In this document: positions 15,917 to 20,491 of the stretch, piece after piece
Numbering within the stretch: the first letter of the stretch is position 1
Layout: each line of letters opens with the position of its first letter
NCBI GenBank assembly: GCA_045600205.1
Contig: JAZRXM010000040.1
Coordinates: forward strand, 1 to 20,491
Reading direction: 5' to 3'
Origin: Firm-04 sp045600205
Lineage (GTDB): Bacteria; Bacillota; Clostridia; Oscillospirales; Ruminococcaceae
Length of the DNA stretch: 20,491 nucleotides
Notes under the pieces: generated by a model
What the model was told of the DNA's origin: nothing
The model's database searches: none
Seen by the model: only the letters and a program-made list of their open reading frames with translations
Program-made: the position numbers and the translations under genes

Positions 15917-16480
15917 ATGGGTTGGGAATTATCATTCATGGATGCGATTCAGGAAAATCTGCGATGCGGATTTTTGGACGCATTCTTTCCGTTTATCACA
16001 CATTTTGGTGATGGAGGTCTGTTTTGGATCGCTGTGACACTGCTGATGTTCATTCCTCGCAAAACGCGTAAATACGCTCATGTTGCGGCGATTGGCTTGC
16101 TGCTCTGCGTGATTTGCGGCAACGTGATTTTGAAGCCGCTGATCGCTCGTGTCCGTCCATATGACGTCAATACATTCATGCGGGATTTGCTGTTAGTCAA
16201 AGCACCGACCGATTTTTCGTTCCCGTCAGGTCATACACAGGCATCGTTTGCGGTAGCATGCTCGATTTGCTATTGGAATCGCAAATGGGGCGTACCTGCG
16301 TTGATTCTGGCAACTCTGATCGCATTTTCCCGTATTTACCTGTATGTACATTATCCGACGGATGTTTTGGCGGGGCTCGGATTCGGGATCCTCTTTTCGC
16401 TGGTTGGTCTGCTGATTGCAGACAAGTTGTTCCGCGGCAAACGTGATTGGGACGGTTGTGCGGTCAAATCCAAGACGTAA
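15917..16480 (+). CDS. PAP2-family membrane phosphatase
   Basis: 187 residues with several membrane helices. All three phosphatidic-acid phosphatase type 2 motifs are intact: K73-x6-R80-P81 (KPLIARVRP), P103-S-G-H106, and S138-R139-x5-H145-x3-D149 (SRIYLYVHYPTD). Such enzymes dephosphorylate lipid phosphates such as undecaprenyl pyrophosphate (BcrC-like) or phosphatidate on the outer face of the membrane; the substrate cannot be decided here. ATG 15917 has AAAGGAAG (15901-15908) upstream. It is a monocistronic unit with its own promoter and terminator. The terminator stem runs into the recombinase remnant, marking the edge of conserved chromosome. Confidence 0.92.
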   Translation: MGWELSFMDAIQENLRCGFLDAFFPFITHFGDGGLFWIAVTLLMFIPRKTRKYAHVAAIGLLLCVICGNVILKPLIARVRPYDVNTFMRDLLLVKAPTDFSFPSGHTQASFAVACSICYWNRKWGVPALILATLIAFSRIYLYVHYPTDVLAGLGFGILFSLVGLLIADKLFRGKRDWDGCAVKSKT

Positions 16481-16540
16481 AACAAAGCCTGAGAGCAGAA
16501 AGACGGGTACTCATAAAGAAGTTTTTATGATTTGAAGATA

Positions 16541-16581
16541 AGGTTGCGTAACCTAAGCGGTTACGCAGCCTTTCTTTTTTT
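16541..16581 (+). terminator. Rho-independent terminator after the PAP2 gene
   Basis: AGGTTGCGTAACC (16541-16553) pairs over 13 bp (one G-U) with GGTTACGCAGCCT (16559-16571); the loop is TAAGC, followed by a T-rich tail to 16581. Its 3' arm and tail also encode the last residues and stop codon of the minus-strand recombinase remnant. Confidence 0.85.
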
Positions 16582-17280
16582 GTCATACTTAATACTGTCA
16601 GCGACAGCAGTTGTTACGGCAACATCAAAACGATAGTGAATCTCGATCTTCTGAGTGCGATGCCCACTGCTCTTGTCAGGAGCGTGAACAACGATCTTTT
16701 CGATAAGCTCATGCATGATCTCAGGCGTAAGCTCCGTGATATGCTCATACTTCTGCACCACGCTGATGAATGCGGTCACATCGGCTGACTTCTGTTCGGC
16801 AGTATCAATGTAAGCGGTCAGCTCTGCTACGGTTGCTCTCAGTTTCTTCTGCTCGTCCTCATATCCTGTGGACATAACCGCAAATCGCTCATCGGAGATT
16901 TTCCCCGAAACATTATCCTCATAAAGCCTTGTAAACAGTCTGTCAAGCTCTGTGATACGCTTCTCAGTCTGTTTAAGGGCTTTTTTTGCTTTTGTAAGCT
17001 CCGAGGACTGCTTCCGAGCGGAATTGTCCATAGCAGCCTGCACAAACTCGTCCTCGTTCTCCTTGACAAAGGAAACCATCTTGTTCAGTTCACCGAGTAT
17101 GATCTCTTTCAGAACGATCGTCCTGATGAAGTGAATAGTACAGCCATTCTTATCCTTGGCGTAGGTTCCACATTTCAAATGCTCCTGATCGGCAGTCATG
17201 GTTGTCGCACCTGCTATGATCCAATTATAGCGCACTCTACATTTGAAATACAAGCCGCATTGCGCACAAACTTTTGTTCA
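16561..17280 (-). pseudogene. 5'-truncated large serine recombinase (C-terminal remnant)
   Basis: About 240 residues corresponding to the C-terminal part of a large serine recombinase of the TnpX/TndX kind used by integrative elements of Clostridia. The minus frame opens after a TGA (17278-17280) with a zinc-knuckle half (VCAQCGLYFKC). The second half follows (LKCGTYAKDKNGC, then HFIR), then a long coiled coil (about QSSELTKAKKALKQTEKRI) and a DUF4368-like end (TPEIMHELIEKIVVH). The N-terminal resolvase domain with the catalytic serine and the DNA-binding recombinase domain are absent, so it cannot recombine DNA. A TTG at 17251-17253 could start a 230-residue product, but it has no clear ribosome-binding site. 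Its 3' end abuts the PAP2 terminator, as expected for a recombinase at an element's edge. Confidence 0.85.
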
Positions 17281-17410
17281 GGCTTTGTCAACAAACGTCC
17301 GGGGAATTTTTAGATTCAAAAAACTGAAAGTACGCTATTTCGCCGTTTACGCTATCCGGGCATTTTGACGAAGCGATTTTGAGCGAACATAAAAAATTTG
17401 TAATTTATTA

Positions 17411-17439
17411 TTGACGTGATCGGGAAAGTGCACTATATT
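17411..17439 (+). promoter_or_regulatory. Promoter reading into the hairpin-rich non-coding tract
   Basis: -35 TTGACG (17411-17416), 17-nt spacer, -10 TATATT (17434-17439). No gene follows closely; transcription would run through the structured tract at 17446-17640. Confidence 0.65.
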
Positions 17440-17445
17440 GATTAT

Positions 17446-17640
17446 GGGGAGCGATGAAAAAGAGAAAATCGTATAGCTCCGATTCTCGAAATTGAGAAAA
17501 AAGACCGAGCCGAAAGGCTCGGAAATGGAAATCGCCCCACAGGGGCGTTGGAAGAGTAGCAAGCTCGGTACTATGTGGGCGCAAAGCGCAAAATCCACAT
17601 AGCACAATCCTTGGCAGGGGAAAATTCCCCCTACAACCCC
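17446..17640 (+). other. Hairpin-rich non-coding tract, possible small RNA or oriT-like remnant
   Basis: At least five perfect or near-perfect hairpins lie in under 200 nt. GGAGC (17448-17452)/GCTCC (17476-17480), extended inside by GAT/ATC. CCGAGCC-GAAA-GGCTCGG (17505-17522). CGCCCC-ACA-GGGGCG (17533-17547). CTATGTGG (17571-17578)/CCACATAG (17595-17602), enclosing GCGC-AAA-GCGC (17579-17589). GGGGAAAATTCCCC (17617-17630). Open frames on the minus strand here have no recognisable domain and cross these hairpins. The flanking stretches 17281-17410 and 17641-17666 show no gene. Given the recombinase remnant beside it, I suspect mobile-element debris such as a transfer origin. A transcribed structured RNA is the alternative. 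Confidence 0.5.
17494..17522 (-). terminator. Terminator-like hairpin on the minus strand
   Basis: Read on the minus strand, CCGAGCC-TTTC-GGCTCGG is followed by TCTTTTTTCTC. It would stop minus-strand transcripts coming from the riboswitch side before they reach the recombinase remnant. The plus strand has no U tract after the stem. Confidence 0.65.
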
Positions 17641-17666
17641 GAATTAGCAAAACATAGGAATAGCGG

Positions 17667-17695
17667 TTGACTTTTTTTCCGAAGCGTGCTATAAT
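17667..17695 (+). promoter_or_regulatory. Strong extended -10 promoter for the cobalamin riboswitch operon
   Basis: -35 TTGACT (17667-17672), 17-nt spacer, -10 TATAAT (17690-17695), preceded by TGC. The predicted start at about 17702 is only a few nucleotides before the riboswitch P1 helix. Confidence 0.9.
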
Positions 17696-17709
17696 AAAAA
17701 CGTGTAAAA

Positions 17710-17850
17710 ATACGGTTTGAAAAGTTGTAAGCTGAGTAGATGAAAAGGAAATCAGGTTTGAATCCTGAACAACCACCATTCCTGTATTTGACGAACAAAC
17801 GGCATATCATAAGCCGTCTGCATCATCAAAAGTCAGAAAACCTGCCGTAT
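17710..17850 (+). promoter_or_regulatory. Cobalamin (B12) riboswitch aptamer
   Basis: The 3' hallmark of cobalamin aptamers (B12 box) is present: AGTCAGAAAACCTGCC at 17831-17846. The P1 ends pair: ATACGG (17710-17715) with CCGTAT (17845-17850). The core also fits: AAAAGGAA before the TCAGG (17752-17756)/CCTGA (17764-17768) stem, whose loop TTTGAAT matches the conserved GGTGnnAATCC region. It is followed by AACAACCACCATTCCTGTA, corresponding to the CnGCCCCCGCnACTGTA block. A peripheral hairpin ACGGC (17799-17803)/GCCGT (17813-17817) precedes the B12 box. At about 141 nt it is short for the classic class and may belong to a shorter AdoCbl-type variant. The regulated genes downstream look like corrinoid-binding proteins, which fits repression by B12. 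Confidence 0.87.
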
Positions 17851-17875
17851 AATAAAACAGTATAACTCTGGTGAG

Positions 17876-17959
17876 GAGAGTACAGCGATTTATCAATGCC
17901 AAAAGGCTTGTAAACGGTGTACTCTTTTTTGTATGCCTTGAATATTTCGCTGTACTCTC
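17876..17959 (+). promoter_or_regulatory. Riboswitch expression platform with mutually exclusive helices
   Basis: Arm A, GAGAGTACAGCGA (17876-17888), can pair over 13 perfect bp with arm C, TCGCTGTACTCTC (17947-17959). Part of A, AGAGTACA (17877-17884), can instead pair with arm B, TGTACTCT (17918-17925), which runs straight into TTTTTT (17925-17930) and would form a terminator. A smaller AAGGC (17903-17907)/GCCTT (17935-17939) pairing supports the long A:C fold. These helices cannot coexist, as expected for a switch after a cobalamin aptamer. Which state binds ligand cannot be told by eye. Confidence 0.75.
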
Positions 17960-17988
17960 TCTGTATGTCAGGGAGAGTTTTTCTTTTT
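17957..17988 (+). terminator. Second terminator-like hairpin just before the ribosome-binding site
   Basis: CTCTCT (17957-17962) pairs with GGAGAG (17972-17977, one T-G), followed by TTTTTCTTTTT (17978-17988). It shares bases 17957-17959 with arm C of the upstream helix and lies immediately before the GGAGG site, so it may take part in the switch. Confidence 0.65.
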
Positions 17989-17998
17989 GGAGGTCAGA

Positions 17999-19360
17999 AT
18001 GAAACAGCGAACAAAACGTTTTCTTGAAGTAGCAGTGGTTTCACTTGGCATAATTGGCAGTAATTTTGCTGTACCGATGCAGAGTGTTATGATAAACAGT
18101 ACTGTAATTGCTGCCGATACGCAGAATATCCAAAGCACACTTGATACTGTACTGAAAAAAATGTCCGAAACAGTTACAGAGCCGCAGTTTGGTACGATTG
18201 CAGGCGAATGGAGTGTTCTTTGCCTTGCACGAAGCGGATTTTACGATATGAACAGTGATTACTTTGAGAATTACTACAACCGAATTGTCGATACAGTCAA
18301 TGAAGCTGCCGCAGATAATGGTGCATTGCATAAAGTGAAATCAACAGAAAATTCAAGGCTTATCATCGCACTTTCTGCAATCGGGCGTGATGCACAAAGT
18401 GTTGGAAATTACAATCTGCTTGAGCCGTACAATGATTTTAACTGGATACAAAAGCAAGGTCTGAATGGCCCGATTTTTGCTCTTATCTCACTTGATACGA
18501 ACGATTATCAAACCGCTGATGCATCTGTTCGTCAGCAATGTATCGACTTCATTCTTGAAAAGGAACTTGAGAACGGAGGCTGGGCATTATCGGGAGATAC
18601 ACCTGATGCAGATATGACTGCTATGGCACTTCAATCTCTTGCACGATACAGGGACAGCACAGACGTTGATTCAGCAATTGTGCGTGGAATCAACGCCTTA
18701 TCTGAAATGCAGAATGAAAACGGCGGATATTCCTCGTGGGGTACGGTTAATTCCGAAAGTATCGCACAGGTTATCACAGCCTGCACAGCACTTGGAATCA
18801 GTCCTGATACGGATGAGCGATTTGTGAAAAATTGCTCGGCTGTTGATGCACTTCTCAGCTTTTATGACAGCTCATCTGAAATGTTCAGTCATACGCTTGG
18901 GGATGGCGGAAATGCAATGGCAACTGATCAGTGCAGTTACGCTCTTATTGCATATCTGCGTTATCTGAATGGTGAAAATGCTCTTTATGATATGACGGAT
19001 TCTTTTGATAATGGTCAGCAAAACACTGCGTCTGCTGTAATAGAAAATATAGCATCTGATAATATCTTGCACACTGAAAAAAATGATTTGAATAATGAGC
19101 TGATAACAGAAGAAAAATCCGAAAATATTTCAACTGTTCAAACAGGAACTACTATTATGACAACATCAATTCAGTCAACAATCACAACATCTGCGACGAC
19201 AAAAGTTTCAAAATCAACTTCGGTAAAAGAACCTGTTTCTGCTGATTTGAACGGTGACGGAATTGTGAATGCACAGGATATTCTGAATGCTCCGAATGAA
19301 GAAACAGCAAATGAAATTGCAGAAATTTTTCTGCACGGAAAGGCGGCTGAAAACAAATGA
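17999..19360 (+). CDS. Secreted alpha/alpha-barrel (prenyltransferase-repeat) protein with dockerin-like end; putative corrinoid binding
   Basis: 453 residues. A signal peptide (1-39, basic start, cleavage probably after VIAA) leads to an all-helical domain (about 42-330). It carries prenyltransferase/squalene-cyclase-type repeats: ENGGWALSGDTPDADMTAMA (191-210), NENGGYSSWG (239-248) and GDGGNAMATDQCSYALIAYL (301-320). The cyclase DxDD motif reads DADM (203-206), so catalysis is unlikely. The same alpha6/alpha6 barrel forms the N-terminal half of transcobalamin and intrinsic factor. A Thr/Ser linker (about 380-409) and one dockerin-type calcium loop follow, DLNGDGIVNAQD (416-427) with ligands D416, N418, D420, N424, D427. 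A second dockerin repeat is missing. ATG 17999 has GGAGG (17989-17993). The upstream B12 riboswitch and the overlapping DUF4430 gene suggest external corrinoid capture. Function is inferred. Confidence 0.85.
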   Translation: MKQRTKRFLEVAVVSLGIIGSNFAVPMQSVMINSTVIAADTQNIQSTLDTVLKKMSETVTEPQFGTIAGEWSVLCLARSGFYDMNSDYFENYYNRIVDTVNEAAADNGALHKVKSTENSRLIIALSAIGRDAQSVGNYNLLEPYNDFNWIQKQGLNGPIFALISLDTNDYQTADASVRQQCIDFILEKELENGGWALSGDTPDADMTAMALQSLARYRDSTDVDSAIVRGINALSEMQNENGGYSSWGTVNSESIAQVITACTALGISPDTDERFVKNCSAVDALLSFYDSSSEMFSHTLGDGGNAMATDQCSYALIAYLRYLNGENALYDMTDSFDNGQQNTASAVIENIASDNILHTEKNDLNNELITEEKSENISTVQTGTTIMTTSIQSTITTSATTKVSKSTSVKEPVSADLNGDGIVNAQDILNAPNEETANEIAEIFLHGKAAENK

Positions 19361-20451
19361 GAAAATGTGGATTATTTATTATGCTTGTTCTGTCGGCAGT
19401 TCTTCTGTTTTCCTGTAAGCAGAAAACTCCAGAAATTACGTTGATTGAGCCGACTGTTTTGCTGAAAGCTCCTGCAAGTGCAAGTTTTGATGAAAATGAC
19501 TTTTTCTACGCCGATTTGCTTATTACCTCGCTTGGCGAAAATAAGTACCCTGCCGCAAGCTTCTGCATTGATTTTGACAAGGAAAAACTTGAATTTGTCG
19601 GTATTGAAAACGGCGTTGTGGCACTTGAAAACGGTGATATTCCCGAATTTTCGGTTGATGCTGACTATGCTAATGAAATCGGACAGATTCATTTGCTCCA
19701 TGTCGGTGATAATTGCTTTTCGCAAAGTGGGCTTGCAAATACAGAAAATGTCCTTCTAAGGCTGAAATTCAGTCCGAAAGAGAATATTGCCGAGGGTACA
19801 GAATGTCAGTTCAGTATTGCAGATGCTGTTTTTGCCGCAAAGGACGAAGCACAAAGTCTTGCAAGCAGCAAACAGAATTTACAGACCGTTTCTACGTCTA
19901 CAAAGCTTTGCGAAATTGACAGCAATCGCCAAATTTCTGACGGCAAATCTACAAAACAAGACGACTATAAAACAAATCCTGTACCTAACGGAAAACCGCT
20001 TCCTGTCGAGCCTGACGGCGCTGAAACAAACAGCAAAAAAGTTCATACCTGTACCTTTGCGATTGACTGTAAAACCATTCTCAAAAACCGTGATGAGCTT
20101 AATTCTGACAAGGAATGTATTCTCCCCGAAAGCGGCATTCTCCTTGCAACTCAGGAAGTTGAATTCAAGGAGGGAGAGTCGGTTTTTGACGTATTGAAGC
20201 GGATTTGCAAAGATAATAAAATCCATATGGAGTTTTCTGAAACACCGATTTACAACAGCGCATACGTTGAGGGAATCGGCAATTTATACGAATTTGACTG
20301 CGGAGCTTTATCAGGCTGGGTTTATCGTGTCAACGGCTGGTACCCGAATTATGGGTGCAGCCGTTATCAGCTTGCCGAGGGAGATGTCGTAGAATGGCGA
20401 TATACCTGCGATCTGGGAAAGGATGTCGGCTGTGACTGGTTATCAGAATAA
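19357..20451 (+). CDS. Lipoprotein with cohesin-like segment and DUF4430 (transcobalamin C-terminal-like) domain
   Basis: 364 residues. The lipobox LLFSC places the lipidated cysteine at residue 20, so it is anchored to the outer face of the membrane. Residues about 45-165 form a beta-rich segment resembling cohesins: YPAASFCIDFDKEKLEFVGI (64-83) corresponds to the FxLxYDxxxLEFVSV strand pair, then ENVLLRLKFSPKENIAEGTE. A disordered linker (about 170-226) precedes a DUF4430 domain (about 228-358) with ESVFDVLKRICKD, LYEFDCGALSGWVYRVNGWY and EGDVVEWRYTCDLGKDVG. DUF4430 matches the beta domain of transcobalamin and intrinsic factor that closes over B12. The ATG overlaps the preceding stop (ATGA), so both proteins are made together under riboswitch control. 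The DUF4430 call is firm; the cohesin call is by pattern only. Confidence 0.87.
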   Translation: MRKCGLFIMLVLSAVLLFSCKQKTPEITLIEPTVLLKAPASASFDENDFFYADLLITSLGENKYPAASFCIDFDKEKLEFVGIENGVVALENGDIPEFSVDADYANEIGQIHLLHVGDNCFSQSGLANTENVLLRLKFSPKENIAEGTECQFSIADAVFAAKDEAQSLASSKQNLQTVSTSTKLCEIDSNRQISDGKSTKQDDYKTNPVPNGKPLPVEPDGAETNSKKVHTCTFAIDCKTILKNRDELNSDKECILPESGILLATQEVEFKEGESVFDVLKRICKDNKIHMEFSETPIYNSAYVEGIGNLYEFDCGALSGWVYRVNGWYPNYGCSRYQLAEGDVVEWRYTCDLGKDVGCDWLSE

Positions 20452-20456
20452 TATGC

Positions 20457-20485
20457 TTGACAATTTGTAAATAATCGTTTATAAT
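20457..20485 (+). promoter_or_regulatory. Perfect consensus promoter at the window end
   Basis: TTGACA (20457-20462), 17-nt spacer, TATAAT (20480-20485), starting 6 nt after the lipoprotein stop codon. The unit it drives lies outside the window. No terminator is visible between the lipoprotein gene and this promoter. Confidence 0.85.
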
Positions 20486-20491
20486 ATACAT

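Noticed and set aside
17446..17640. CRISPR array
   Set aside because: The inverted repeats differ in sequence from one another and there are no regularly spaced direct repeats.
17347..17779. Two minus-strand open frames (86 and 123 aa) across the structured tract and riboswitch promoter
   Set aside because: They cross several perfect hairpins, a promoter and part of the aptamer, have no recognisable domain and no good ribosome-binding site; treated as chance frames in repetitive non-coding DNA.
17999..19360. Functional squalene-hopene cyclase or protein prenyltransferase
   Set aside because: The DxDD acid motif reads DADM, the protein is secreted, shorter than cyclases, and paired with a DUF4430 lipoprotein under a B12 riboswitch.

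Overview
The window looks like a chromosomal stretch from a Gram-positive member of the Clostridia, most likely a Ruminococcus-like Oscillospiraceae. This is inferred from the strong GGAGG ribosome-binding sites, sigma-A promoters with 17-nt spacers, Thr-rich linkers in secreted proteins, dockerin-like and cohesin-like sequences, and the family content. No database search was possible, so the taxonomy is an inference.

Layout. Positions 1-260 hold the end of an rRNA operon: a 5S rRNA cut by the window edge, then a tRNA with a CAT anticodon and a terminator. Positions 273-5121 are a three-gene operon: MoxR ATPase, DUF58 protein, and a membrane transglutaminase-like protein. Positions 5190-9386 are a tightly packed operon of two tandem M42 metallopeptidases, a GNAT acetyltransferase and a methionine gamma-lyase-like PLP enzyme. 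Positions 9456-12671 encode a single-pass membrane protein of unknown function and a zinc-ribbon/PASTA protein whose kinase domain has lost its catalytic residues. Next come a sialate O-acetylesterase-like enzyme (12732-14243), a minus-strand YfcE/MJ0936-type phosphodiesterase (14356-14853), three small unrecognised genes (14938-15819) and a PAP2 phosphatase (15917-16480).

After the PAP2 terminator the character changes. Positions 16561-17280 carry the minus-strand remnant of a large serine recombinase. A hairpin-rich non-coding tract with its own promoter follows (17411-17640) and looks like debris of a mobilizable element. The sequence then becomes visibly richer in A and T. A strong promoter leads into a cobalamin riboswitch (17710-17850) with a terminator-type expression platform, followed by two overlapping genes.

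The first riboswitch-controlled gene is a secreted alpha/alpha-barrel protein (prenyltransferase-repeat type) ending in a dockerin-like calcium loop. The second is a lipoprotein with a cohesin-like segment and a C-terminal DUF4430 (transcobalamin C-terminal-like) domain. Together they carry the two halves of an intrinsic-factor/transcobalamin architecture, split over two polypeptides that could be joined by a cohesin-dockerin-like contact. This is the most interesting system in the window: a candidate bipartite surface corrinoid-capture device under B12 control. A further consensus promoter at the very end (20457-20485) points to more genes outside the window.
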